From Candidatus Aenigmatarchaeota archaeon (GTDB lineage: Archaea; Aenigmatarchaeota; Aenigmatarchaeia; PWEA01; JACQIF01), in assembly GCA_016432325.1 (NCBI GenBank), contig CP066684.1:62001-126000 (forward strand): a DNA stretch of 64,000 bases, given 5' to 3'. Position 1 is the stretch's first letter; each line of letters starts with the position of its first letter. The notes beneath the pieces were generated by a model that was not told where the DNA came from, ran no database searches, and was given only the letters and a program-made list of their open reading frames with translations. This document shows positions 14,985-23,378 of the stretch, piece by piece. A program made the translations under genes and the position numbers.

Positions 14985-15943
14985 TGAACAAGGATTGGCT
15001 CGTTCGTTCGGAAGAGATATCAGACATGCGCTTCGGCTGCTATCCCGGCGCGCGTACTGTCGAAAATCACATAAAAAACGGAATCGTCGTCATAGACAAG
15101 CCCCCGGGTCCGACTTCCCATCAGGTTACGGCTTGGGTCCGCGACATGCTTGGTTTGAAAAGGGCGGGCCACGCAGGCACGCTTGACCCCAAGGTTACGG
15201 GCGTGCTGGTGACGGCTCTGGAGAACGCGACGAAGATAATGCCCGCCTTGATGGGCGCGCAGAAGGAATACGTCGCCGTCATGAAAGTTCACCGCGACGT
15301 GACGGACGCGGAGCTCGCGGACGTCGTTAAAAAGTTTCTCGGCAAGATAAGGCAGACGCCGCCGCGAAAGTCCGCGGTCAAACGCGTCGAACGCACACGC
15401 GAAGTGCAAGAACTGGAAATTCTGGAGCGCGACGGCAACGACGTGCTGATGCGCGTTTCGTGCGAGGCCGGAACGTACATCCGCAAGCTCATATCGGACA
15501 TGGGTGTGCTTATCGGCGGTGCGCACATGGCCGAGCTGCGTCGCGTGCGCTCCGGATTCTTCGGCGAAAGCGCGCTCGTGCGCATGCAGGACCTCAAGGA
15601 CGCGTACGACGTCTGGAAGGAGACAGGCAACGAGGACGAAATCCGCAAGCTCGTCATGCCTGTGGAAGAGGGCGTTGAGCACCTGAAGCACGTGATCGTC
15701 AAAGACACGGCCATCGACGCTTTGTGCAACGGCGCGCCGCTTTCGAGCGGCGGCGTGCTGAGGCTTGAAAAAGACGTTCGCGCAGGCGATCTTGTCGCGC
15801 TGCTTTCCGCCAAAGGCGAGCTCGTCGCGATAGGCAAGGCCGCCGCCGGCGCGGAAGCAATCCACAAGGAGCGCGTGATGGCCGTGCGCACAGACCGCGT
15901 GGTCATGGCCCGCGGCGTCTATCCGAGGACGTGGAAGGTTTGA
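14981..15943 (+). CDS. truB: tRNA/rRNA pseudouridine synthase Cbf5
   Basis: Archaeal Cbf5/TruB (320 aa), the catalytic subunit of H/ACA guide RNPs; it can also form Psi55 in tRNA. The catalytic aspartate lies in AGHAGTLDPKVTG, about residue 69 counted from ATG 14981. Other motifs are GIVVIDKPPGPTSH and CEAGTYIRKLISDMG. A PUA domain follows from about residue 240 (VIVKDTAIDALCNGAPLSS, then GDLVALLSAKGELVAIGKA). The start is 14981 or 14984 (ATGATG), overlapping the previous stop. Confidence 0.95.
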   Translation: MMNKDWLVRSEEISDMRFGCYPGARTVENHIKNGIVVIDKPPGPTSHQVTAWVRDMLGLKRAGHAGTLDPKVTGVLVTALENATKIMPALMGAQKEYVAVMKVHRDVTDAELADVVKKFLGKIRQTPPRKSAVKRVERTREVQELEILERDGNDVLMRVSCEAGTYIRKLISDMGVLIGGAHMAELRRVRSGFFGESALVRMQDLKDAYDVWKETGNEDEIRKLVMPVEEGVEHLKHVIVKDTAIDALCNGAPLSSGGVLRLEKDVRAGDLVALLSAKGELVAIGKAAAGAEAIHKERVMAVRTDRVVMARGVYPRTWKV

Positions 15944-15945
15944 TG

Positions 15946-15953
15946 TTTATATA
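15946..15953 (+). promoter_or_regulatory. TATA box for Trm112-like gene
   Basis: TTTATATA immediately after the Cbf5 stop. Its centre is about 28 nt before ATG 15978, so transcription should begin at or just before the start codon, giving a leaderless mRNA. Confidence 0.65.
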
Positions 15954-15977
15954 TAATTCAACGGCAAACGTGATTCA

Positions 15978-16154
15978 ATGCCCAAATCCAAACTCGAAAC
16001 CCTTCTCGAAGTGCTGGCCTGCCCCAAGTGCAAGGGCGACGTGCGCCATTTGAAAAAAGAGAGCGTCCTGGTCTGCGAACGGTGCCACCTCAAATACAAG
16101 ATTCTCGAAAATGACGTTCCTGACATGCTCATCAAGGACGCGGAGGCGTACTGA
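15978..16154 (+). CDS. Trm112/UPF0434-like zinc-binding protein
   Basis: A 58-residue protein starting TLLEVLACPKCKGDV, with a second pair CERCHLKY and the ending ILENDVPDMLIKDA. This is the pattern of Trm112/YcaR family proteins. In eukaryotes and archaea Trm112 activates several tRNA and protein methyltransferases. Four Cys in two pairs should bind zinc. Its stop overlaps the downstream alkyltransferase start (TGATG). Whether it acts as a methyltransferase partner here is inference. Confidence 0.88.
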   Translation: MPKSKLETLLEVLACPKCKGDVRHLKKESVLVCERCHLKYKILENDVPDMLIKDAEAY

Positions 16155-16552
16155 TGTTCGTCCGCGTCGCGGGCGCGCGGCTCGAAGTGGACGAGTCCCT
16201 GATCAGGAACAAGAGCAGGGACGATATCGCGAAGGACGTTGACGCGTACATGAAGCGCAGGCGCCTTACGTTCGAGGACTACGACGTGGACATGAAACCG
16301 TTCACGCACTTCCAGAGGCGCGTGCTCGTGGAGATGCGCCACATACCGTTTGGAATGACATTTTCGTACAAGCGCTTGGCAGAACTGGTGGGCAGGCCGC
16401 ATGCGTACCGCGCTGTTGCAAACGTCTGCGCGACGAACGCTCTGCCGATAATAATTCCGTGCCACCGCGTGGTCGGTTCGCACTCTCTCGGAGGCTACTC
16501 GGCCGGACTCGGCGTCAAGAAGGCATTGCTGAGACTTGAGATGGGTCACTGA
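16154..16552 (+). CDS. ogt: O6-alkylguanine-DNA alkyltransferase
   Basis: DNA repair suicide enzyme (132 aa) that removes alkyl groups from O6 of guanine. The active site PCHRVV is present with the acceptor Cys, followed by GGYSAGLGVKKALLRLE. Upstream are FQRRVLVEMRHIPFGMTFSYKRLAELVGRPHAYRAVANVCATN, the DNA-binding winged helix. The N-terminal ribonuclease-H-like domain is mostly reduced, so this is a short form. It is likely cotranscribed with the Trm112-like gene. Confidence 0.94.
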   Translation: MFVRVAGARLEVDESLIRNKSRDDIAKDVDAYMKRRRLTFEDYDVDMKPFTHFQRRVLVEMRHIPFGMTFSYKRLAELVGRPHAYRAVANVCATNALPIIIPCHRVVGSHSLGGYSAGLGVKKALLRLEMGH

Positions 16553-16601
16553 CCTGCCTGAAACTGCGCGGTTGCAAAGTCACCTGTCTTCTGCCTGGTA
16601 A

Positions 16602-17000
16602 CTACTCAACCGTCAGAGTGCCTGTATTCTCGTATATCGAGTCTGAGAACGTGTACGTGCCCGGACGCGCGGCGAAAGTGAATGTGCGCGTCTCTTCAGG
16701 CGGGATTATCTGGTCTATGCTGTAATCGGGAAGCGCGAAGCCGTGAGTGCTCGTCGCCGCGTTGCGGACTGTTATTGTAACCTCGCCTGCGGCCAGTGCG
16801 ATTGAAGAGGGCGCGAAGCCGCTGTCGTCTATTACGAGCGAAGCGGTCGACGGAAGGTTGGATTTGGCGTGTCCGGCGCCTTCTGCGGACCCCTGCGTGC
16901 CTCCGAGCGGACTCGTGGCCCCGCCCATGAGCGCGAATGCCAAAGCACCGACAACAATTAGAATGCCAATACCGAGCTCGAGTTCGCGCGTATACTTCAT
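16602..17000 (-). CDS. Membrane-anchored cupredoxin-like protein without copper ligands
   Basis: A 132-residue protein with an N-terminal membrane anchor (LGIGILIVVGALAFALMGG), a Gly/Ser linker and a beta-sandwich domain (residues about 50-132) resembling cupredoxins (SLVIDDSGFAPSSIALAAGEVTITVRNAATSTHGFALPD, ending YTFSDSIYENTGTLTV). One histidine sits at the first ligand position, but the Cys-His-Met cluster expected near the C-terminus is absent. Copper binding is therefore doubtful. A TATA-like CTTTATTAAT about 26 nt upstream suggests a leaderless mRNA. Confidence 0.75.
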   Translation of the reverse strand: MKYTRELELGIGILIVVGALAFALMGGATSPLGGTQGSAEGAGHAKSNLPSTASLVIDDSGFAPSSIALAAGEVTITVRNAATSTHGFALPDYSIDQIIPPEETRTFTFAARPGTYTFSDSIYENTGTLTVE

Positions 17001-17093
17001 AAACCCTTTACGGACGGCCCATTAATAAAGTTTTAAAAGCGCTATTGCGCGGACAGTCGGGTTTAAATAGCTACTGCGGAGCGCGGTAATTTT

Positions 17094-17116
17094 AAAACAA
17101 CGCATTGTTTTATATA
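17094..17116 (+). promoter_or_regulatory. Hairpin and TATA box before psmB
   Basis: AAAACAA (17094-17100) and TTGTTTT (17105-17111) form an inverted repeat around CGCA that runs into TTTATATA (17109-17116). The TATA box would place transcription start near 17140, giving a leader of about 40 nt. The inverted repeat overlapping the TATA box could be an operator; this is inference. Confidence 0.45.
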
Positions 17117-17178
17117 GGTGCTGTTGCGTACAACGTACAGACCCTTTTTGAGGTTTCAATGTTTCTACGGTGACTATC

Positions 17179-17811
17179 ATGACAGACCAGATGGAAAGCA
17201 AGAAGACCGGGACAACCAACGTTGTGATCAGATACAACGGAGGCATAGTTCTCGGCGCTGAAAAGAAAGTGACGATGGGATACCTCGTGGACGGCACGCA
17301 CGTCAGAAAGGTGTATCCCATAGACGAGCACATAGCCATGACGATAGCGGGCATGGTAGGAGACCTGCAGTCGATCGTACGGTATCTCCGCGCCGAAGTG
17401 AAGCTCTACAAACTCCAGAAGGGCGAGCGCATCGGGGTGCGTTCTGCGGCTACGCTCTTGGCTAACATACTCCAAGGCGCCAAGTACTTCCCTTACATGG
17501 GGCAGTTTCTCCTGGCAGGAGTAGACAACAAAGGACCGCAACTGTATTCGCTGGACGCATACGGAGGCGTGGTCGACGGAGAGGACTATCTGGCGGCCGG
17601 CAGCGGAATGCCGTACGCACTGGGCGTTCTTGAAGACCAGTACAAATCCAACATCACGCGCGACCAGGGAATAACGTTGACACTCAAAGCGCTGCGCGCA
17701 GCCACAAAGCGCGACATAGCTTCAGGCGGCGACGGCTTCACGATAATAGTTATAGACGAGACGGGTTCCAAGGAACTCTCCGAGAAGGAGATAGACTCCT
17801 ATCTTAAGTGA
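17179..17811 (+). CDS. psmB: Proteasome beta subunit
   Basis: Catalytic subunit of the archaeal 20S proteasome (210 aa). Counting from ATG 17179, an 11-residue propeptide ends in Gly11, and autocleavage before Thr12 (sequence TTNVVIRYNGG) exposes the nucleophile. The supporting acidic residue Glu17 and Lys33 of mature numbering are present (GAEKK and VRKVYP). Typical motifs: IAGMVGDLQSIVRYLRAE and the late SGGDGFTIIVID. GTG 17170 is a possible earlier start. The alpha subunit is at 57186. Confidence 0.95.
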   Translation: MTDQMESKKTGTTNVVIRYNGGIVLGAEKKVTMGYLVDGTHVRKVYPIDEHIAMTIAGMVGDLQSIVRYLRAEVKLYKLQKGERIGVRSAATLLANILQGAKYFPYMGQFLLAGVDNKGPQLYSLDAYGGVVDGEDYLAAGSGMPYALGVLEDQYKSNITRDQGITLTLKALRAATKRDIASGGDGFTIIVIDETGSKELSEKEIDSYLK

Positions 17812-17861
17812 CGGCCAAAAGATTCTCGAAACCGAGATAAGGAAACAAAAGGTGTACTCTG

Positions 17862-19733
17862 GTGAATATAATTGACGAAGTGAAGGCAGGGCTGCCTGCG
17901 GACGCGGACGTCTCTGACATCGCGTTCGAAGGCTCTGAGATTGTAGTATACGTGAAGAACCCCGAGACGTTCACGGCCAACGGGACGTTCATCCGCGCGC
18001 TTGTCTCCAAACTCAAGAAACGCATCGAGATACGGCCGGACCCTTCGATAACGAAGGACATGGAGGAGGTGCGCGAGACGATAAAGAAGGCCATTCCGGA
18101 AGCGGCCGGCCTCGAGGAGATAACATTCGAACCGGCATTCTCGCGCGTCACCATCGAGGCCCTAAAGCCCGGGCTGGTCATAGGCAAGGGTGGCGAGCTG
18201 CTGAGGAAGATAAAGAGCGACACCCACTGGGCGACTGTCGTGAAGCGCGCGCCTGCGATACAGTCGGATGTCGTGGCGACGATACGAAAAGTTCTTTTCA
18301 AGGAGTCCGAGTTCCGCCGCAAGTTTTTGAACGATATCGGCAAGCGCATCCACACGGCGGACAAGAAGGAGATAGACTGGGTGCGCCTGACCGCGCTGGG
18401 GGCGTTCCGCGAGGTCGGCCGCTCGTGCATGCAGATATCCACGCCGAACAGCCGCGTCATCATGGACTGCGGTGTGAAGCCTTCCACGAAGCCGGAGTAT
18501 CCGTATCTGCAGATTCCCGAATTCGACATCCGCGCGCTGGACGCGGTCATAATTTCGCACTCTCACCTCGACCACGTGGGGTTCATGCCCTATCTGTACG
18601 AATACGGTTACGAGGGTCCTGTCTATTCCACGTCGCCGACGCGCGACCTTATGACCCTGCTGTGCCTGGACTACGTGGACATCGGCGAACGCGAGGGCGG
18701 AGGGTCGCCTTACACGACACGGGCCGTCGAAAAGGCGATAAAGCATTCCATAACGCTTGAATACGGCGAGGTCTCGGACATCACTCCTGACATGCGCGTC
18801 ACCCTGCAGAACGCCGGCCATATGCTCGGCTCGGCGCTGGTCCACCTGCACGTCGGCGAGGGGCTGCACAACATCGTCTATACAGGGGACTACAACTTCG
18901 AGCGTTCGAAGCTGTCAGAGCCCACGTTCACGGATTTCCAGCGCATCGAGACCCTGATAACGGAGTCAACGTACGGCGCCGCGAACGCAATACAGCCTTC
19001 GCGCGTCGACGCGGAGCGCAAACTCATCGATAAAGTCATGGCGACTCTGAAGCGCGGCGGGAAGGTGCTGATACCGTCTTTCGCGGTGGAGCGCGCCCAG
19101 GAGATGATGATAGTCCTCGCGACGCAGAAGGACTTCAACTATCCCGTGTATCTCGACGGCATGCTGTGGGACGCGACGGCCATACACACCACGTATCCTG
19201 AATACATGTCGCGCGAACTGCAATACAAGATATTCCACCAGGGCGAGAACCCGTTCCTGAGCCCCATCTTCAAGCGCGTCGGTTCGGCCACGGAACGCAA
19301 GGAGGTCATAAACAGCACAGAGCCTTGCGTCGTGATAGCCACGTCGGGGATGCTCGTGGGCGGGCCTTCTGTCGAATACCTGAAGCACTTCGCCGAGGAC
19401 GAGAAGAATACGCTCCTGTTCGTCAGCTACCAGGCTGAAGGTACGCTAGGCGCGAAGATCCAGCGGGGATGGAAGGAGATACCTCTCGAGGAGAAAGGCA
19501 AGCGCGTGCTCGTGAAGGTGAACATGGAAGTCGACGTGATAGACGGCTTTTCCGGGCACTCCGACAGGAACCAGCTGCTTTCGTACATCCACAGGCTCCG
19601 CGATCGTCCGAAAAGGGTGATATGCGTGCACGGGGAAGAGTCGCGCTGTCTCGACTTGGCGCACGCGATACACAAGAACTTCAGAATAGAGACGCTGGTG
19701 CCGAGGAACTTGGAGACCGTGAGGCTTGTTTGA
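17862..19733 (+). CDS. aCPSF1/FttA, KH-domain beta-CASP ribonuclease
   Basis: Archaeal CPSF1 (623 aa), the transcription termination ribonuclease related to eukaryotic CPSF73. N-terminal KH domains occupy about residues 1-150 (KPGLVIGKGGELLRKI). A metallo-beta-lactamase domain follows with the zinc motif SHSHLDHVG near residue 230, NAGHMLGSALVH and TGDYNFE. The beta-CASP domain has LITESTYG, IPSFAVERAQEM and a late SGHSDRNQL. The start is GTG 17862, 8 nt after AGGTG. The length matches the usual 630-640 aa. Confidence 0.95.
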   Translation: MNIIDEVKAGLPADADVSDIAFEGSEIVVYVKNPETFTANGTFIRALVSKLKKRIEIRPDPSITKDMEEVRETIKKAIPEAAGLEEITFEPAFSRVTIEALKPGLVIGKGGELLRKIKSDTHWATVVKRAPAIQSDVVATIRKVLFKESEFRRKFLNDIGKRIHTADKKEIDWVRLTALGAFREVGRSCMQISTPNSRVIMDCGVKPSTKPEYPYLQIPEFDIRALDAVIISHSHLDHVGFMPYLYEYGYEGPVYSTSPTRDLMTLLCLDYVDIGEREGGGSPYTTRAVEKAIKHSITLEYGEVSDITPDMRVTLQNAGHMLGSALVHLHVGEGLHNIVYTGDYNFERSKLSEPTFTDFQRIETLITESTYGAANAIQPSRVDAERKLIDKVMATLKRGGKVLIPSFAVERAQEMMIVLATQKDFNYPVYLDGMLWDATAIHTTYPEYMSRELQYKIFHQGENPFLSPIFKRVGSATERKEVINSTEPCVVIATSGMLVGGPSVEYLKHFAEDEKNTLLFVSYQAEGTLGAKIQRGWKEIPLEEKGKRVLVKVNMEVDVIDGFSGHSDRNQLLSYIHRLRDRPKRVICVHGEESRCLDLAHAIHKNFRIETLVPRNLETVRLV

Positions 19734-19775
19734 GTTTCAAGTTCTGCCATATACGAGGACACGGCCTTTATCTAA

Positions 19776-20444
19776 TTACGTTCGGCCGTATTTACGAACT
19801 TTCTCACAGCGTTTTATTATCCAACCAAATAGGTCGACGAGGGGTTTATACATGGATCCGGTTGCGGTAAGAATAAGAGTAACAAATGCGATGAAAATCT
19901 CTATCGGATAGACTCTTTGCCCAACGTCAGTGCGGATATCATAAGACAACCTCTCAATAGGACAGAAACAGTTAGATCCCTCGCAGCCGTCTTTGCTCTC
20001 TATATAGAGACGATCTATCCCTATACGACATTCCGCCGACTGGTATGGAACCCACATTTCTTCGTGTGCAATCAGGCGAGTTATATTCCCATTCACGATA
20101 AAATTCTTAAACCGCCGGCTATGGTAGACCCTTTTGTATTCTGGTATTGGGTTGCCTGTACCATCAAGACAGCTCCATATAAATGAATATCGAAGGTCTC
20201 TCTCGAATTTCGTGAGGTCGCCATTGATTTCTAATTCCATTGTTGTAAGGGCGCTTTCATGTTCTATCAAGAAAAACGGACTGAATACTCCATACCACGA
20301 AGATGGCCTCGTCGATATGTCTATTCGATTTAGCTCCGCCGATGAAGCTTGACTACAAGATCGATTGTATTCTTCGGCGTTCACGAACTCTGTCTGTAGA
20401 ACGAAGAAGAAAGACAGCAGGAGTAAAAACAGCTTCCACTTCAT
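19776..20444 (-). CDS. Exported single-span protein, unknown
   Basis: A 222-residue protein with an N-terminal signal peptide (MKWKLFLLLLSFFFVLQTEFVNAEE), an extracellular domain with several cysteines (SECRIGIDRLY-like, CEGSNCFCPIERL) and a C-terminal membrane segment (IFIAFVTLILTATGSMY) with a short basic tail. This is type I topology. The region is visibly richer in A+T than its neighbours, possibly reflecting different origin. Function not recognised. Confidence 0.7.
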   Translation of the reverse strand: MKWKLFLLLLSFFFVLQTEFVNAEEYNRSCSQASSAELNRIDISTRPSSWYGVFSPFFLIEHESALTTMELEINGDLTKFERDLRYSFIWSCLDGTGNPIPEYKRVYHSRRFKNFIVNGNITRLIAHEEMWVPYQSAECRIGIDRLYIESKDGCEGSNCFCPIERLSYDIRTDVGQRVYPIEIFIAFVTLILTATGSMYKPLVDLFGWIIKRCEKVRKYGRT

Positions 20445-20476
20445 TAAACAACCCCCATGGATAGGAGAGTTCCTGC

Positions 20477-21001
20477 TTATGTATCTTTCGATGCCATGTG
20501 TCTCTTACCTTCGTGGGGGAATATTCCCAACTTCATTAAAACCACGTCAAAGAAGCTCAACGAAGCGAGCATGAGACTCAGAGAGGCCGTGATGATAAAC
20601 GCGTCTCTAAACATACTCTCCACATAGGGATATTCTACCAAAAACAGGAATGTAAGAGCGGCCATGAAGAACTCCAGAGATGATACTGTTGCCAAAAGAA
20701 GAGCTCGATTCGCCGCGCCCGATATGTTAAGAAGTCCGTACATGAATGACGCGGTCACGAACGCTATAGACCCGAGAGCGAATACGTCCACAGGTTTTAA
20801 TTCTGGTAAACCGAGTCCACTCGAAACGGCAGACAACACGCCAAACCCGACAAGAAGTGTCCCTTGGCCAAGTAAGATCCCTCTCCCGCGTTCTGTTGTA
20901 AGTTGAAAATTGGCCGTGATAGGAAGCGCTATTCTCGCAATACCGTACCCAATAAATAGTATTGAGGCCGCTAGAAGGCCAAGAGTGAACGCGTCAATCA
21001 T
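20477..21001 (-). CDS. Multi-span membrane protein, unknown
   Basis: A 174-residue protein with about five hydrophobic segments (LGLLAASILFIGYGIARIALP; GILLGQGTLLVGFGVLSAV; VFALGSIAFVTASFMYGLL; LLATVSSLEFFMAALTFLFLV; IITASLSLMLASLSFFDVVL) and a short charged C-terminal tail. It lies in tandem with the exported protein at 19776, 32 nt apart, and could be cotranscribed. Function not recognised. Confidence 0.7.
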   Translation of the reverse strand: MIDAFTLGLLAASILFIGYGIARIALPITANFQLTTERGRGILLGQGTLLVGFGVLSAVSSGLGLPELKPVDVFALGSIAFVTASFMYGLLNISGAANRALLLATVSSLEFFMAALTFLFLVEYPYVESMFRDAFIITASLSLMLASLSFFDVVLMKLGIFPHEGKRHMASKDT

Positions 21002-21060
21002 CTGTCAACACCTTTCCTAAGTTACGCTAAACAAAATAAAAAAAGAACGGCCGCGCGTTT

Positions 21061-21435
21061 CTATCGCGCGGCAGGTCCCGGAGCAGGGCCAAGAACGGCC
21101 TGTCCGGGTTCAGAACGATCGACACGCGCGAAGTTCGGCGTGATTATCACGAAGTTCTCATCGACTCCTGCGATGTCTCCGTTTATCGCCATTACCGTCT
21201 TGCGCAAGCGCTCGACCGCGCGCTTGAGTTCGCTCATGTCCTTGTCCTTCAAGCCTTTGATCTTGACGAAGACTATGTTGCCTTCCCTGACCATTTTCTG
21301 GACCGGCTCGACGTCGGCGTAGTCGTTTATCTTCGCGATTCTTATCGGAATCGAGCTCGCGTCGTGCGCGCTGTGGTGCTCGACCTCGACAAAGTCGTCT
21401 TCAGACGCTTCCCTTTTCAAAAAATCCCATGCCAT
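21061..21435 (-). CDS. sepF: SepF cell division protein
   Basis: Archaeal SepF (124 aa), the membrane anchor for FtsZ in archaea with FtsZ-based division. The N-terminus MAWDFLKREA can act as an amphipathic membrane helix. The DUF552 domain shows as RIAKINDYADVEPVQKMVREGNIVFVKIKGLKDKD, then AINGDIAGVDENFVIITPNFARV. A Pro/Ala-rich end follows. The gene has a clear ribosome binding site (AAGGTGATTT). No ftsZ is in the window. Confidence 0.88.
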   Translation of the reverse strand: MAWDFLKREASEDDFVEVEHHSAHDASSIPIRIAKINDYADVEPVQKMVREGNIVFVKIKGLKDKDMSELKRAVERLRKTVMAINGDIAGVDENFVIITPNFARVDRSEPGQAVLGPAPGPAAR

Positions 21436-21539
21436 CTCAAATCACCTTCTGTTTTTAATCCTCCCGACTGCGTTTTATTGTGTTCTAGGTGATATTTAAA
21501 GGCTCGGGAGCCCGTTGCGCATTTAAACGGCTTCGGGGT

Positions 21540-22973
21540 TCAGTAGCTCCTTCCGAAGTACGCGGCGTGGCTGGCTCCCTTGCCGCAATACACGCATTCG
21601 CCCTTGACAGGTTTCGTATTGAGTCCGTAGGGCAGGCACGATATCTTGGCGCCCGTCTCCTCCCTGACTCCGTCTTCGCAGGTTCTCGAGCCGCACCATA
21701 GGGCGCGGATGCGATTCCCATCGAGGTGCTTCTTGAGCTCCGTCATATTAGAAGCCTCCTTCGTGTGCTCATCGGCAAATTTCTTTGCCTTGCTGTAAAG
21801 ACTCTTCTGTATCTCCTCGAGCGCGGCCTCCGCCTTCTCGCGGAGTCCCGTGAGCTTCACGGCCGTCTTCTTCCCGTCGTCCCTTCTGACGAACACGGCT
21901 TCCTTTGATGCCATGTCCCTTGGGCCGCACTCTATGCGCAGGGGCACTCCTCGCAGTTCCCACCAGTTGAACTTGAATCCCGGCGTATAGGCGTCTCTGT
22001 CGTCCACGTGCACGCGCAGTCCGGGGAGCTTCTCGGAGATTTCGTGGGCGTATTTGAGAACCTCCGTCTTGTTTTCGTCCTTGTATATTGGAACTATGAC
22101 GGCTTGTACAGGCGCAACTCGAGGCGGTACTATCAGTCCCTTGTCGTCCCCGTGCGTGGCGAAGAGTATTCCCATCGAACGGGTCGTGAAGCCCCATGAG
22201 TTCTGGTAGACGTGCTGGTCCTTCTCGTCTTTGTCCTTGAACGTGATGCCGAAGGGCCTGGAAAAGTTCTGTCCCAGATGATGCGAGGTGCATCCCTGTA
22301 TGACCCAGCCGTCCGGCATCATGATTTCCAGAGTGGTCGTATATTCCGCGCCGGCAAACTTCTCTTTCTCCGACTTGAGACCCGAGACGACGGGGACCGC
22401 CATGAGGTCCTCGTAAACCGCTCTGTAGTCCTCTCTCGCGTCCTCGACATCGCGTTTCGCCGTTTCCTTGTCCGCGAATGCCGTGTGGCCCTCCTGCCAG
22501 AGAAACTCCCGCGTTCTCAGGAAGAGCATGGGATGCTTGAACTCCCAGCGAACGATGTTGCACCATTGGTTTATCTTGAGAGGCAGGTCGCGCCACGAGC
22601 GTATCCATTTGGCGAACGACTCGTACATTATGGTTTCTGACGTCGGTCTCACCGCAAGGCGTTCTCCGAGCTTGGTCTCTCCCGAATGGGTGACCCAGGC
22701 GACTTCAGGAGCGAATCCTTCTATGTGCTCCGACTCTTTCTTGAGCAACGACTCCGGTATGAACATCGGGAAGTATGTGTTCTGAACGCCGCGGGCCTTG
22801 AACCTGTCGTCGAGCGCGCGTTGAATCCTTTCCCATATTGCGTGCGCGTACGGTCTTATCACCATGCAGCCGCTGACCGAGGAGTGGTCGGCGAGCTCGG
22901 CCTTCTGCACGATTTCATTGTACCACTCGCTGAATTCGGATTTCTTGTGCTGCATTCCAAGCTGTTCTGACAT
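21540..22973 (-). CDS. proS: Prolyl-tRNA synthetase, archaeal/eukaryotic type
   Basis: Class II prolyl-tRNA synthetase (477 aa). Class II motifs: motif 1 around NTYFPMFIPESLL, motif 2 in WEFKHPMLFLRTREFLWQEGHTAF, motif 3 near GIECGPRD-like LRIECGPRDMASKEAVFVRR region. The C-terminal zinc-like domain (WCGSRTCEDGVREETGAKISCLPY, then CVYCGK and a terminal AYFGRSY) is characteristic of archaeal ProRS. Two hairpins sit in its leader (22998-23040). TATA on the minus strand near 23063-23070 gives a leader of about 65 nt. Confidence 0.96.
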   Translation of the reverse strand: MSEQLGMQHKKSEFSEWYNEIVQKAELADHSSVSGCMVIRPYAHAIWERIQRALDDRFKARGVQNTYFPMFIPESLLKKESEHIEGFAPEVAWVTHSGETKLGERLAVRPTSETIMYESFAKWIRSWRDLPLKINQWCNIVRWEFKHPMLFLRTREFLWQEGHTAFADKETAKRDVEDAREDYRAVYEDLMAVPVVSGLKSEKEKFAGAEYTTTLEIMMPDGWVIQGCTSHHLGQNFSRPFGITFKDKDEKDQHVYQNSWGFTTRSMGILFATHGDDKGLIVPPRVAPVQAVIVPIYKDENKTEVLKYAHEISEKLPGLRVHVDDRDAYTPGFKFNWWELRGVPLRIECGPRDMASKEAVFVRRDDGKKTAVKLTGLREKAEAALEEIQKSLYSKAKKFADEHTKEASNMTELKKHLDGNRIRALWCGSRTCEDGVREETGAKISCLPYGLNTKPVKGECVYCGKGASHAAYFGRSY

Positions 22974-22997
22974 TCACCGAACCTCGTGAGGCAAGTT

Positions 22998-23040
22998 TGA
23001 AATCCGCATGATTTCATGCGTACGTCCACCGTCGTACGAC
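22998..23040 (-). repeat. Two hairpins in the proS leader
   Basis: TGAAATC (22998-23004) pairs with GATTTCA (23010-23016). Next, CGTACG (23019-23024) pairs with CGTACG (23033-23038), and GTCGTACGAC (23031-23040) is itself a perfect palindrome. They would lie in the 5' untranslated RNA of proS, between its TATA box and start codon. They resemble the palindrome family upstream of translation genes. Confidence 0.55.
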
Positions 23041-23074
23041 AGATATTAAAGCCTACGGAACCTATATAAAACGT

Positions 23075-23344
23075 ATGAACGATCGTGCCTTGAACGTCGA
23101 TGAGCGCGACACGCGCTTCTTCCATTTCAGGCCTTGGGCGCGCGTTTGCGAACGGATGCGCGGGCTCACCACGCACTACGTCGAGGACCACGGGTTTGAC
23201 GCGGTTCCCTGCGGCCAGACGCATCCCGCGCAGGCGGACCTGCGGATGTACGGTCTTGAATTGGGCCACTTCCCCGAGGCGGACTGGGATTTCAAGCCTG
23301 TCTGCTCGCAGGTTGGGTTGGAACATTTCGAAGAGAGCGCATGA
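23075..23344 (+). CDS. Hypothetical protein
   Basis: An 89-residue reading frame divergent from proS. GATATTAAAG at 23042-23051 could be a TATA element about 28 nt before ATG 23075. The product is soluble, with several His, Cys, Asp and aromatic residues (HFRPWARVCERMRG, EADWDFKPVCSQVGLEHFEE) but no recognised motif. Other frames across this stretch are also open because of high GC, so the assignment is moderate. Confidence 0.4.
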   Translation: MNDRALNVDERDTRFFHFRPWARVCERMRGLTTHYVEDHGFDAVPCGQTHPAQADLRMYGLELGHFPEADWDFKPVCSQVGLEHFEESA

Positions 23345-23378
23345 AGAATCGGCCACAGTTTCGTTTCAAGCTGCTCCT

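Noticed and set aside
21436-21539. A tRNA gene between proS and sepF
   Set aside because: The short gap shows no cloverleaf arms or T-loop consensus on either strand.
22859-23356. Minus-strand frame upstream of proS running through its start
   Set aside because: It shares DNA with the proS start in another frame and the leader hairpins and shows no family features; high GC opens chance frames here.
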